DNA of 64,000 nt from positions 62,001 to 126,000 of the forward strand of contig CALNXK010000375.1 in NCBI GenBank assembly GCA_942486035.1, read 5' to 3'. Numbering within the stretch: the stretch's first letter is position 1; each line of letters opens with the position of its first letter. Shown here piece after piece: positions 51,801 to 59,393 of the stretch. The translations under genes and the position numbers were made by a program. The notes beneath the pieces were generated by a model that was not told the DNA's origin, did no database searches, and worked only from the letters and a program-made list of their open reading frames with translations. Source of the DNA: Porites lobata. Taxonomy: Eukaryota > Cnidaria > Anthozoa > Scleractinia > Poritidae.

Positions 51801-54800
51801 AGCACTTTGGGTCAAAGAAAAAAATCTAGACTTGCAGGAAAATTTTATCACGAATAGTGGTTTGACTTCTTTTCTGTTATTTTAATCTACTAGTTACGTT
51901 TTTCTACTTATTCCCTCGTTTATAGCGTTACACCCTGACTGTCACTGTGCAAGAGGATGAATACTATTTCTTTGAAAAACCAATCACACCAGGAAAGGTT
52001 AGTACCTCAGTAAACGGTACAGATCGAATTATTGGGTTAGTGATTAATGGCCCACTTATGGAATTTTTTTTAAATTTAAATTAACTTGTTTGTTAACGAT
52101 GGCTTTTATAGGCGCCGTCTCCTCTGTTGATTGAAGACATGGATCAGTTAGAAGATGAACGTAGTCATTCTCCTGCTCTGAGCTCTGCTGATGGTGCAAC
52201 TGGTGATAGCAGCAAAGTAAGTCTTTTCATATTTATATTTATTTCGTACCTTGATCTTGAAGCCTTAATAGTAACCAGCAACTAGTTTGCTATTACCACT
52301 TAAACCCCCTGTTAAACTGTTGAGATTTGGTGAGATCATACTTGTCAATCGGTCACAACGTCTCCTTGCCAGATGACCTTGTACCTCTGGGAAGACCTCA
52401 CGGGATTGGTTGGGAAAACAATGAACAAACAAAGTTAACAATGGAACCGAGCCCGAAAACAAAAGATCTGCGACCCATAGCAGTACAATGAAATAAGAGG
52501 TTCTAAAGAGCTGCAAGGCTACTGGGGAAGATCATTAATAGCTGTAAAATAGCTGAAAATTCAGATTTTTAAACTTCTTAACGTGGACAAAATCATAGCG
52601 GTTATGTGCACAATATAAGCAGTTGCAAAAAAGAAAGCATTTAAATGTGGTACATTTGAACGCTCTTCTTTAAAACTAGACGCGGCGTAACTTGCATTTC
52701 ATTTCGTTTCCATTTTAGAAGGTGAAGAAGCCACGAAGTCAGTCAGGTTACCTTGTGTTCTCTCATGAGATGAGAGCCTCCATTAGAAAGGAACATCCAG
52801 AGTATGCATTTGGTGAAATAAGTCGCATCATTGGAGTTGAGGTAATCCCCACAACAGCCTAAACTGTCATGCGTAAAAAGTACCTTAATACCCTTTAATG
52901 TAGATGCAAGCGCATTTCTATTCCAGGCTCCTTTGTATCAATGAAAAAGGCACTTGACTTTGTTTTAGCTATTAAGCATTGCGGCGTTGGGTGCCAATTT
53001 GCTGAGAATGCATAAACAATGACCCTGAAGACTAGAACAGATTTCCTTTACGTGCCACGCATTTTTCAGCGTCGAAGAATTTGTATACTACGGTAAAAAT
53101 CCACGTATAAGAACCTAGATTTTTCCAACTTAGCCTAAATAGGTTCTTATAGAAATGGTATTTAGTGGGATTTTAGGCTACTTAGGTTCTTAAATAGGTT
53201 CTTAATTTAATAGGGGCACTAGTGATCAGCACAGATAACTAGTACAGGGCATATGTGATGTGAATATGTTGCTGTATTAAATAATTATCTGGAATGCAGT
53301 TTAGAGAACAACAATGCAGTAAATTTATCGTTGTAAAGTACCAGCATGCATGTCTTTCATGCTGCAGTGTCCATAAAATGCTGTGTTACATTTTGAATCT
53401 TTCTGACTGAAACCTAGACTTTTTTTTCCAGTTGTATTTTCTTCTCTACCTTCATTTTTGTATAATAAAAACCTATTGAAAATTTAAATGGGTTCTTAAA
53501 TTTTAGGTTCTTATATTTGGGTTTTGACCGTATCGCCTTAGCGCAACTTTGGTTTTAATTTGTGGAATTAAAAGCTTTTGATGTTTCTTGATTTACAACA
53601 GATTAAGCGTAAGCTGATCCCGAGTATTCCAAATCCATGATCAAAGGCGATTAAAATTGTTTAATCTACGCAAGGAGTATCCCGCTGAAGGAAGGGAACT
53701 GTGCTCTCTGATTGGGGCGGAGAGAGGACATTTTTTTGTTCGCTAGGGCTTCCGTCCTTGCTCCACACTTCTCGCACATGCTTTCGATCTTCTATGGCTC
53801 AAAAGAAAAATAAGAGACTGCTTACAGTCTAGAGTTACGATATCTTGCGAGTGTTGTCACGAGACAAGACTTGAAGGTTATGTTAGTTTAAGATCGGGCG
53901 TCACAATTTCTGGGCGAGGTCTTCTTTCTTTACTCGCCTCTCTCTAACATTGTCCGTTAAAGACATGTTAGTTGAAGACCGGTTCGCTGGAAATGACCCT
54001 TTATATGTAGTGTTTAAAAGACGTTTGCGGTTGTACTGAAGAGTTTGTAATATTGTGTTGCTGTCTAGTGGCGTAACATGAGTACACAGAAGAAAGCAGA
54101 GTATGAAGCACGTGCTCAAATGCAGCCTACTCCGACTGAATCAGAGGTAAGCTAGTCTGACCTGGGGACAATTTGATAAAACTTTTACACTTGTAATTTA
54201 CAAGTGTAGCCATTGTTTAAGAGCCTGAAAACAACAGCTACCCTTGTAAATTACACTTGCAAAAGTTTTATTAAATTAACCCCTGAATACTGCCGGCAAT
54301 TGACTCAGTATAGTCATGCTCCAGGCGTTCAGATAGTTGGAAGCGGCGCCAAGGAAAGAAAGCCTGGGAAGGAAGAGGGGGACTGGGGAGTGCGGCCAGG
54401 GAACCGCGCCCAACTATCTGGTCGCCTGGAACAGGCTATGTCATTTTAAAGTAAGTTCTTTGAATGTGTTATTTTGTAAATCGCTGTAAATTATGTGAGG
54501 TATTTAAAAAAAATTCTCTGACTTGGAGTTGAGATCTCAGTCATTTTCATAAACGGCTTAATTGGGAGTTTGGTTAACAATGTGAAGTATATACCCTTGC
54601 TTTTTTTATTTTACCGATCAACAGACAGCATTCCCGAAAAGTAACGGTAATTCAAGCCGTTATCAGTTGGCTAGAAGATGGTTATACCTACAGCCAACAA
54701 ATGTAACTATTGAGTAATATCCCGGCATCTTTTTTTTATTGAGCAGTCAACTGAGAGCCCCAGCAGCCAGGTGTTACCAAGTGGTCCTGTTCTTGCTTAT

Positions 54801-57800
54801 GAGTGCTTGTGGAGAGGCTGTGATTATCAGTATGAAGACCTTCAAGAACTCAAGATACATCTGTTAGACAGCACTTGCCATCTCAGAAAATCAGGTACAG
54901 TTTTTTCTATTTTCAACCATTTTCTTTTTTTTCCGGTTGATTTCCTTGCCGGACATCAGGAATAATCCGGCCGAAGCCCGATGAAAAGTTTTTTCGGAAG
55001 AAAGAAAGCAGTTAAAGAAAATTCCCACTTAATCTTTAAAAGTGAATTTCTTGCGTTGCTATTTCGATGTCACGGCGTCGTGATCAAGGGTTTTTTTAAT
55101 TGGCCAGCCACTTTAAGAGTTGTACGTTGAATGCATCTGATAACTGGCAATACACCAAGACGTTATTGCTTATTTTAATAGAATAAATCTAGTAGCCTCG
55201 TAGTTTCCGACCGCATTTCACGGTCATTCGGTGCGTTTCGTCACATGATCTCGCTTTGGACACGTGACAAGTGTGAAGGGGTGCCCTGACCTTTTTGTAT
55301 ATTAACGTTTATCGAAACCTTTTAGAGAATAGGTGATTGCTCCAGCGAAAAAGCTGACGTTCAGATATGTTTTGTTGTACAGAGGATGGATTTTTTCATT
55401 GTTTATGGACTACTTGCATGAGGGAACGACGAGGAATGAGGTAATCTACAAACCGCTCTGTAGGTCGTTAATGCGCATGCCCCGTGTGTGTTAGTATTTT
55501 GGTTTGCGATACACTGGAAAGCCTTCTTTTGTCGAAGCTCCTCTATATGTGAGCTGTTCGTAAGGTTGAATGTTGAAATGCACTCAGTATGCATTTGAAA
55601 GTTCGTCATTCGAAGACTGCGCTGCTCGGTGCATGCTTTCACATCTTGTAGCCTTTGTGTAGCTAATAGACCTATTCGGCTAACTCAATGTTGTACCCAA
55701 TTCAAATCTCCCGGGGATAAGATTCTTTGTGTATTGTATTTGCATTATAATGTGGCATTCACATTTAAATGATATGGAAATTCCTGAAACAAAACGTTTT
55801 ATTCCCAAAGGGTTTGAATTGGGTACAACATTGAGTTAGCCGAATAGGTCTATTGTTGCTGGCGCATCAGTATTATTTATAATTATTTATTTAATATCAT
55901 TTACTTACAGAATAAGCGATATACTTAGCGTGCTTTGATTTGCTAATAGTTACTCACATTAATACACCTTTCCTAAACAAAACTGAGGTTTACGCTTCTG
56001 GAAGCTTAGGAGTACTGGAAATAGCTCACATAACACTCATCTTTGACTTTTTTTTCCGGTAAGTTGTTCATAGTCATAAAACCAGAACTCATGGGAAAGG
56101 TGTTTTTTGTTAATCGTTTCTCACGAAGTCGTGAATTTAATATAAAATACATGGCGCCTATAGAGGTATACTCTTAGCTATAGCGATGGCATGTGTTATT
56201 TTTCTCCGGCAGGCCGTTTAACGCCAGTTCCAAGTTATTCCGCCATTGCAGAGAGGTGCACCTTGTTGGAAACCCAAAACCAATCACCCAACAGCAAAGA
56301 AGCAAGTAAGTTGACTGTGTGTCTACGGTTCTACTTAGTAACATCATCAGAATCAATAATATAATGATATTTTTCCTTGTCGGAACATTCGCGACTTTGT
56401 TCTATTCGAGTATAGTTTGTTTGTTGTGGTCAATAAATAGAACAGAGGCCCACTGCTTCCAGTACTTTGTCCTTGACGTTGAAAGGGATCAACGGATTTT
56501 GCAGGCTTGTTCAACGCCGTGTTACCTCAGGGTTACTGTGCCGTTACCCTAATTTTACCCCAGGGTCATGGTTACCTGGTGATCTAGTTGTTGACGCTTC
56601 AGACTTCGCGTTATTTCCTTGGAAAAGAAGTTTGTTGTACTTCGTCTCTCTACTCCCAAGTGTAAAAGTAGGTACTTGCGATACTTTAGGGTGAGGAAGA
56701 TCAGCAATCAGGATGGGTACGGTCTCACTCGACTTCGCCCTTGTATTACCCCAGGCCAACTTCGTCCCCAGGGATCTCGCCAACCTGTCCCGTAAGAGAA
56801 ACCGTGGGAACGAAGTTGATCCCGGGCGTACTCTAACTATAGTTTTCTAGTTTTGTCGTTCATTTCCCGGATTAAGAGAATGTAAATAACATACCACCAT
56901 TCGGACACAACTGTTAGGCTGACTACACTTCTCATTTGTGGTTACTTCTGCAGGAACTATTTTCCAAAACACCAGGCAGCAGCCATGGTTGTAGCTACTT
57001 CTGAACCACCAGCAACTCAACGCAGCACAAGCACTCCTATGACTGCCAGTGGTCCTTCAGCTGGTCCTAATGGCGTAACAGCACACATGTTGGGTATGCT
57101 CTCTTCAGGAAATCAGTTTTCTCAAACAGCCACTCACATCCCAGGAAATGCTGCTGTAGCCAATCAAGGAGCTTACATGGGAGGACGGCTAACACCTCAA
57201 GCGATGCAGCAAGGTAAACACAATATGAACAGTGGTGCTGAACAAATGAGTGTTTTCCAAAAGCGTGCGCTTCCATTGGTTACTTTGTGGTCACATTACA
57301 AATAACAAGGAAGCTGTTTCCTGCCAAAAGGGAATGAAGACCGTTGCAAAATGTATGACGTCAAAGACCAATGCACTGTTACCCGCGATAGCTGACCAGT
57401 AGTCTGTTCATATTGGACTTAGTTATGTTCATAAAAAGTTAATTGATGTGTAAATTTTAACCCATTGTGTTGATGATATGTAGCCCTATACCAAGGTAAC
57501 AGTGGAGTGAGTGGAATAACACAGAATACCCAACAGGCAGCAGCAATGTTACAAAGACAGATGAACATGGCAGTGCAGCAACAACCAACACAACAAACCA
57601 CAGGTACAACAGGCATTTGAGAGAAACTCAGCCCAGCCCTTGATATGATATCAACGCTCCAACAATGTGAAGGACTTAATTTCTTTTGATTTGTAACAGT
57701 CTCTTTGTAATATCTGATTGATTACTGCAGTGACTACTTATTGGGGCTTTAAAGTTGTTGAATAGCGCCTTAAAGTTTACATGATTACAGACATCCTTTA

Positions 57801-58407
57801 ATACTCCTTTGAATCTGCAAAGTTTCAAGCGTTTAGACGTCATTACTACAGTGACAATCTTAAGCGGTATAAACCATGGAAACTTGTTGGCTATTTGTTT
57901 TTTTTTTTTTACAGTAACATTGACAGATTTTGACGTTTCTGGTGAAGTTTCTTGGAAAATAATGCGGGAGAGAAAAGAAAACAAATTGCGCCGCCATTAC
58001 GTCATTTCCACGTCGTAAATTCTCATCAACCATAGCTCTCGACCAATCAGCGCGCGAAAAACTTTTCCGTTATTGTAAAATTTACAATGCATCATTGCGC
58101 ATATGCCACCTATCCATAGTCCCAGCGCGCAATACGTAGAATCACACCTGAACCCAGTGAAATAGCATCATCTCCCACCAGTCTGTCTCCTGTAGCTCTG
58201 TGGTAGGGCATGTCACGGACTAAAAAACATACTTTGTCGTGAATATACAATGTGGCTGATAAAAAAAATTGAGATCGTCTATGTTACAATGTGCCTTCTC
58301 TTCTTAGGTCAGGTTGGGGGCTTACAGGTCCAGCAGCAGCAGTACAGCCCTGCACAACAGCAGCAGCAGTTTAACTTTCAACAGCAAATTAACCAGATTA
58401 ACACTAT

Positions 58408-58443
<36 letters not shown>

Positions 58444-59393
58444 TTACGCCCAGCAGATCCAGCAACAACAGCAGCAACAAGTGATGGCAGCGCAAGCTGC
58501 TGTCGTGACGCAACCTCTGCCACCACCCCCTAAGGAAACGGTAAGATGACCGCCTCAAAATGATATCACATCGCTAAATAAGTATAGGCCAAGGACAGAT
58601 AACCCTTTGGCCTTTTCAATTGATACTCGTGCAATGACTGCAAATTTTTTGTCATTACAAGTCACTGTGTTTCGTTCAGGAACAACGCCATAAAGTTCTT
58701 AGGGAAAGATAGCCCTAAGTTGAATTGACCCAGTACACGTTGCAAATACAAAGGAACCCATTTTGTTCTCCTGGAATCAACGTCTGTCACCTTGTCTCCC
58801 ACTTCTCTATGTTTTGTGATCGCAAGGAGAAAGTCCTGTTTTACCCAGTTTTTAAACAGTTTTGTTCCTTTATGTAGCGATAAAACTGTTATTTTGTGTA
58901 GTTTCGTAGAACCTGATTTTAAAAGCCTTACACTGTGACAACCACAATGGGTCTAGACTAGAAAAAAAAGCCGTAAATCGTTACATTAAATATTTACTCT
59001 TAGCAAGAATACACCTAGCAGAAGGACCGCCAAATTTAAAATTACACTGTTTCATTAATGTTCGCTTGCAATCTGTTAAACTTGTTCTCATTTCCTTTAC
59101 AGCCTGCTCCCATATTTCTTGCCCCACCCCCCAAGCCACAAAGACTTCACCACTCAGACGCCTATCTCAGGTACATCGAGGGCCTTCGTGATGGAAGCCC
59201 ACACATGAGCAACTGGAACCAGGCGCGCAAACCGGACGTCTCCACTATGACCCCTCAACAAGTGGCCCAGTTACCGGTCCACTGGTTGGGATGCGGTTAT
59301 GGAGACTACAACAATGCTGTTGATGCTCTGTGGGCCTTGAGAGATCACATGATGAGGGATGCACTGACACTTTCCAGGGTAGCAGAAACTTAG
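24900..59393 (+). CDS. PBRM1: Polybromo-1, PBAF chromatin-remodelling subunit (51 coding exons)
   Basis: The acetyl-lysine-reading, DNA-binding subunit of the PBAF form of SWI/SNF. I followed 51 coding exons from the ATG at 24900 to the TAG at 59391; all phases match and the total is 5,592 bp, 1,863 aa (human isoforms about 1,600-1,690). Exon 1 (24900-25037) encodes a lysine/arginine-rich N-terminus with nuclear-localisation-like KKRRKR. Domains, with approximate residues: bromodomains at 47-158, 235-345, 410-525, 575-690, 725-845 and 855-965; BAH at 1016-1170 and 1205-1361; HMG box 1400-1455; two C2H2-like fingers about 1483-1535; Gln-rich 1620-1767; conserved C-terminus to 1863. Exon coordinates are in the domain entries below. 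The first ATG is accepted because it lies in an exon ending with a consensus donor whose phase fits exon 2. The gene shares a promoter region with SNIP1. Introns carry several transposons and a large minisatellite. Confidence 0.97.
26012..26910 (+). CDS. PBRM1: PBRM1 exons 2-4: bromodomain 1
   Basis: Exons 26012-26109, 26518-26575 and 26730-26910. The ZA-loop side reads ICAELYETIRSYRDEEGRIL, followed by NSPEYYDVISTPIDLLKIQ; the C helix side reads FDNAIKFYQSD. The position that is the acetyl-lysine-anchoring Asn in canonical bromodomains is Tyr here, as I recall it also is in human bromodomain 1, so the substitution appears old. Confidence 0.92.
27277..27637. mobile_element. TIR MITE in PBRM1 intron 4
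   Basis: The ends TACTGTATTTCTTCACCTAT (27277) and ATAGGTGAAGAAATACA (to 27636) are inverted repeats of about 20 bp. The inside has paired 'cggcttatagccga' and 'cggctgatagctga' motifs, themselves small palindromes. No coding capacity; superfamily not assigned. Confidence 0.6.
27792..29708 (+). CDS. PBRM1: PBRM1 exons 5-6: acidic linker
   Basis: Exon 5 (27792-27826, 35 bp) encodes RGGRGMSFEESM; exon 6 (29564-29708) encodes an Asp/Glu run then a Ser/Lys-rich stretch. Exon 5 is required: joining exon 4 straight to exon 6 would give a stop within three codons, because exon 4 ends in phase 1 and exon 6 begins in phase 0. The human protein also has an acidic stretch (EADDEDDDED) at this place. Confidence 0.8.
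29893..30008. mobile_element. Foldback MITE inside the SINE
   Basis: The left end (ttggatagcactatccaccg, near 29893) and right end (gatgaatagtgttatcca, to 30010) are inverted repeats of about 27 bp with several mismatches, around a short spacer. It directly abuts the next MITE. Confidence 0.5.
30009..30172. mobile_element. TIR MITE abutting the previous one
   Basis: Inverted arms of about 60 bp run from catttcaaaagtaggttgag (30009) and converge through gtcctgaatgggactg, to the mirrored end ctcaacctacatttgaaatg. Related fragments ('agtcctattcagg' followed by a CCGGACGATCA-like motif) occur at 43207-43455 and 62300-62420. Confidence 0.65.
30465..32729 (+). CDS. PBRM1: PBRM1 exons 7-10: bromodomain 2
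   Basis: Exons 30465-30631, 31419-31487, 31955-32053 and 32641-32729. After an acidic lead (five Asp codons in a row at the splice junction) come GRVICQLFKKIPPQS, LYPEYYEIIKEPIDLKTV and NAHAFNEPGSQVYK. The anchoring Asn is present in AFNEP. Bromodomain 2 is the best acetyl-histone binder of the human protein, so retention of the Asn fits a functional reader. Confidence 0.93.
32971..34230 (+). CDS. PBRM1: PBRM1 exons 11-15: linker and bromodomain 3
   Basis: Exons 32971-33101 (linker with an acidic EEYGEEGLDMPQEEAEF stretch), 33248-33377, 33654-33723, 33823-33921 and 34138-34230. The bromodomain reads GRALSEPFLRLPSR, AYPDYYEVIKQPIALSKIR and NAQTYNEPNSMLYK, with the Asn intact. The domain is followed by a Lys-rich helix (HMKKKKAEVMKYMEEKG). 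Confidence 0.93.
34568..37220 (+). CDS. PBRM1: PBRM1 exons 16-20: basic linker and bromodomain 4
   Basis: Exons 34568-34759, 35614-35667, 35786-35863, 36693-36782 and 37157-37220. The linker is Lys-rich (RKPKKTKKTEEVDP), then RMRQLYKAVVNYQ, GRYLSAIFVELPSAQ, DYPDYYQVISEPVCLSQIEN and NARYYNEEASQVFQ with the Asn intact. Exon 20 ends in RKKRKSLGPVYP, matching the KEKRKELGPLP of the human protein. Confidence 0.93.
34846..35563. mobile_element. TIR element with CAGGGCTGTCA ends (PBRM1 intron 16)
   Basis: The element opens CAGGGCTGTCACTAAG and closes CTTACTGACAGCCCTG, exact inverted repeats of about 16 bp with one internal mismatch. There is no transposase inside. The same tips bound the element at 38460-38891. 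Short CAGGG tips resemble hAT-type ends, but I found no matching 8-bp duplication. Confidence 0.55.
35895..36186. mobile_element. Mutator-like MITE with exact 9-bp target duplication (PBRM1 intron 18)
   Basis: It begins TAGCTTGAGAAAACAGCTGA and ends with the near reverse complement gttgttttctcaggcta; the arms run about 130 bp inward to agatctgggtggtgtttctg and its complement. GATCTACAG stands directly before the left tip (35886-35894) and directly after the right tip (36187-36195). Same family as 7194-7471. Confidence 0.8.
37355..43078 (+). CDS. PBRM1: PBRM1 exons 21-25: linker and bromodomain 5
   Basis: Exons 37355-37436 (Ser/Thr-rich linker), 38015-38117, 38341-38394, 39026-39193 and 43027-43078. 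The domain reads ELCRELFNAVKDCT, GRQLCLIFQKLPSRV, EYPDYYTLIKKPIDMSKIN and NACRYNEPDSQVYK, with the Asn intact. Exon 25 adds DSLSLARELLRKKAELVG. The 3.8-kb intron between exons 24 and 25 contains the large minisatellite; both exon edges have consensus sites and a phase-0 join, so the array should be spliced out. Confidence 0.92.
37749..37861. repeat. Dispersed repeat, copy 1
   Basis: This 113-bp segment (from ggaagtgatgttgtaatttg to gtatctgatcctc) is about 93% identical by eye and in the same orientation to 43207-43319. It lies in PBRM1 intron 21, 5.4 kb from the other copy. Confidence 0.75.
38460..38891. mobile_element. TIR element with CAGGGCTGTCA ends, second copy (PBRM1 intron 23)
   Basis: It opens CAGGGCTGTCAAAACG and closes TTAATGACAGCCCCG. 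The tips match those of 34846-35563; the interiors differ, so these are different deletion derivatives of one family or two families with similar tips. Confidence 0.5.
39269..39560 (+). mobile_element. tRNA-derived SINE (PBRM1 intron 24)
   Basis: The head ggtggcacagtggtgacagc looks like a tRNA A box, and ggttcaaatcc about 35 bases on is a B box. The following block (gtgctcccagaggtttttct) is the non-tRNA body. It ends near gtgacttttggttcttcttg. I recognise this layout from coral genomes (recalled, not searched). Confidence 0.6.
39691..40872. repeat. 39-bp palindromic minisatellite, left block
   Basis: About 29 tandem copies of a 39-bp unit with core cacatatcactagggatatg followed by tgtttcccaggtgggggaa. 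Units differ mainly at a few positions (gggg/ggag/gcgg after 'aggt' or 'acgt', and gat/gtt before 'atgtg'). Arms ggaa(a)cacatatc and gatatgtgtttcc pair around a 6-base spacer, so each unit is a near-perfect inverted repeat. Because 39 is 13 codons, both strands show long open frames (up to 359 codons) that are artefacts. It is intronic to PBRM1. Confidence 0.95.
40881..41458. repeat. 168-bp tandem repeat interrupting the minisatellite
   Basis: Copies start at 40881, 41049, 41217 and 41384, each opening ttaacccatggttttggtcc or close to it; the fourth is truncated at about 41458. Period is 168, 168 and 167 bp. The unit also carries aaaatggccatttttcc (a palindrome) and a run of T. It has no similarity to the 39-bp unit. 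At the left junction the 39-bp unit stops after 'caggtgggg', and at the right it resumes at 'ctaggg', so about 12 bases of one unit are missing. Confidence 0.9.
41456..42793. repeat. 39-bp palindromic minisatellite, right block
   Basis: About 33 further copies of the same unit, more degenerate than the left block. Around 42295-42545 spacing breaks down, with partial units such as 'ttccagggggaaacacatc' and 'cagttagatatgtttttg' occurring twice (near 42436 and 42541), a sign of local duplication of rearranged units. The array ends at 42793 in ordinary AT-rich intron. Confidence 0.93.
43207..43455. repeat. Dispersed repeat, copy 2, with MITE-like tail
   Basis: The first 113 bp match 37749-37861. 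The rest (about 43380-43455) resembles the MITE at 30009-30172 in opposite orientation, with 'gagtcctattcaggattatg' and 'ccggacgatcatacttcacc'. Probably one transposon family of which 37749-37861 is a truncated copy. In PBRM1 intron 25. Confidence 0.6.
43670..45243 (+). CDS. PBRM1: PBRM1 exons 26-30: bromodomain 6
   Basis: Exons 43670-43752, 44275-44342, 44491-44530, 44635-44721 and 45043-45243. The domain reads IVRKLLNALYQSIMNHV, DEEGRCFSDSLTELSV, GQYRRLDRFQEDVF and REISRSDSEMYEDAVELQQ. There is no PDYY motif, and the anchoring-Asn position is Ser (ISRSDS). A divergent sixth bromodomain is a known trait of the family. A charged helix follows (DEERKTKAEAEAKEDAKQQ). Confidence 0.92.
45687..47734 (+). 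CDS. PBRM1: PBRM1 exons 31-36: first BAH domain
   Basis: Exons 45687-45775, 46239-46305, 46637-46708, 46940-47041, 47325-47399 and 47579-47734. The BAH (bromo-adjacent homology) fold is recognised from VGDFVLVEP, QPHVVCVEKLYKD, WLFGTWFYRPEETFHTATRK, ELFKSDYCASSKLSQVMGKC and NFKDEDVFVCESRYNVKTK. All are near-identical to recalled human blocks. In yeast RSC and vertebrates this part contributes to nucleosome and PCNA contacts. Confidence 0.95.
47735..49505. repeat. 1.8-kb PBRM1 intron 36 with internally duplicated insert
   Basis: The insert begins near a (TTTA)n run at 48061-48078. It holds two direct copies of gtgaggaatgcaacg(t/a)atttgcgg, at 48643-48668 and 48771-48796 (128 bp apart). Two related copies of a '(g)atcaaggnatagggtt' block lie near 48410 and 48565. 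An A/T-repeat end plus internal duplication suggests a retroposed or satellite-like element, possibly read on the minus strand. No protein is recognised. Confidence 0.45.
49506..51997 (+). CDS. PBRM1: PBRM1 exons 37-41: second BAH domain
   Basis: Exons 49506-49593, 49971-50046, 50257-50429, 51425-51519 and 51926-51997. Blocks: CTYYEQFCVRDTPYKLGDC, CMARIDKLWTDR, TWFHGPWFISPADTQHLPSR, MFYEKEVFLSSLEETMPV, GKCCVLPFREYVRCRPTEIP, YLNEARYDEEEGQFRKLKGL. Order and spacing match the human domain. It begins in phase 0 after the basic/acidic inter-BAH linker of exon 36. Confidence 0.95.
50620..50790 (-). mobile_element. tRNA-derived SINE (PBRM1 intron 39, minus orientation)
   Basis: On the minus strand a tRNA-like head contains an A-box-like cagtggttagaacatcc and a perfect B box ggttcgaatcc (plus-strand 50709-50719). 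A further copy of its tail ('caccaagtgagtc...gaagtacaacaa') recurs at 50876-50950. The cloverleaf is not clean enough to call a working tRNA. Confidence 0.6.
52112..54146 (+). CDS. PBRM1: PBRM1 exons 42-44: acidic linker and HMG box
   Basis: Exon 42 (52112-52216) is a Ser/Asp/Glu-rich linker starting APSPLLIEDMDQLEDE, matching the human EPSPLLEKKIQLLE region. Exons 43 (52719-52841) and 44 (54069-54146) encode the HMG box: SGYLVFSHEMRASIRKEHPE, YAFGEISRIIGVEWRNM and STQKKAEYEARA. The HMG box binds DNA without strong sequence preference and aids PBAF anchoring. Confidence 0.95.
53089..53532. mobile_element. TIR MITE with TA ends (PBRM1 intron 43)
   Basis: The left end TACGGTAAAAATCCACGTAT and following 'aagaaccta' is the imperfect reverse complement of the right end 'taggttcttatatttgggtt' plus 'ttgaccgta'. 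Several 'aggttctta' motifs repeat just inside both ends. TA termini suggest a Tc1/mariner-type element. Confidence 0.6.
54160..54290. repeat. Foldback MITE (PBRM1 intron 44)
   Basis: The left arm (tttgataaaacttttacact, tgtaatttacaagtgtagc) and the right arm (gctacccttgtaaattacac, ttgcaaaagttttattaaat) are inverted repeats of about 42 bp. The arms also contain a small internal palindrome, cttgtaatttacaag. Confidence 0.65.
54318..54446. repeat. GC-rich foldback element (PBRM1 intron 44)
   Basis: The left arm (catgctccaggcgttcagat, agttgg) and the right arm (ccaactatctggtcgcctgg, aacaggctatg) are inverted, with a purine-rich centre. It lies only 28 bp from the previous foldback. No clear target duplication. 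Confidence 0.55.
54747..56305 (+). CDS. PBRM1: PBRM1 exons 45-47: pair of C2H2-like zinc fingers
   Basis: Exons 54747-54894, 55383-55440 (58 bp) and 56213-56305. Finger 1 is YECLWRGCDYQYEDLQELKI then HLLDSTCH (C-x4-C-x12-H-x6-H). Finger 2 is FHCLWTTCMRERRGMR then PFNASSKLFRHCREVHL (C-x4-C, then H-x4-H), split across the last two exons. The 58-bp exon was found because exon 45 ends in phase 1 while the productive frame of exon 47 needs phase 2; its consensus acceptor (tacag) and donor (gtaatc) resolve this. Human PBRM1 as I recall it lacks these fingers, whereas some invertebrate polybromos have them. Confidence 0.82.
55664..55855. mobile_element. TIR MITE (PBRM1 intron 46)
   Basis: Arms of about 44 bp are almost perfectly inverted: aatagacctattcggctaac plus 'tcaatgttgtacccaattca' at the left, mirrored at the right end. 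The centre is about 100 bp of AT-rich sequence. It sits in the intron between the two halves of zinc finger 2. I recall this family as abundant in coral genomes. Confidence 0.75.
56954..58540 (+). CDS. PBRM1: PBRM1 exons 48-50: Ser/Thr/Gln-rich low-complexity region
   Basis: Exons 56954-57213, 57484-57603 and 58308-58540. The frame runs from NYFPKHQAAAMVVATSEPP through an Ala/Gly/Gln-rich stretch (NTQQAAAMLQRQMNMAVQQQ) to polyglutamine made of mixed CAG and CAA codons, the longest uninterrupted run being 11 Gln. It ends PLPPPPKET. The human equivalent is Pro/Gly/Met-rich, so composition differs but position and disorder are alike. Confidence 0.9.
59103..59393 (+). CDS. PBRM1: PBRM1 exon 51: conserved C-terminal block
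   Basis: The last exon starts after a tttacag acceptor and encodes PIFLAPPPKPQRLHHSDAYL, RYIEGLRDGSPHMSNW, VAQLPVHWLGCGYGDY and NAVDALWALRDHMMRDALTL before TAG. These match the recalled human C-terminus (FVAPPPKTQRLLHSEAYLKY, LPSHWL, MADALWRLRDLMLRDTL). This block ends the 1,863-residue model. Confidence 0.96.
   Translation, partial: PAPIFLAPPPKPQRLHHSDAYLRYIEGLRDGSPHMSNWNQARKPDVSTMTPQQVAQLPVHWLGCGYGDYNNAVDALWALRDHMMRDALTLSRVAET

Noticed and set aside
52265..52516. 83-codon minus-strand frame in PBRM1 intron 42
   Set aside because: No recognisable domain and no consistent splice partners; it looks like a degenerate dispersed repeat.
54747..57213. Direct joining of PBRM1 exon 45 to exon 47 at 56213
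   Set aside because: That join puts exon 47 in a frame that meets a stop in the next exon (TAG near 56994). Including 55383-55440 restores the frame and completes a zinc finger.
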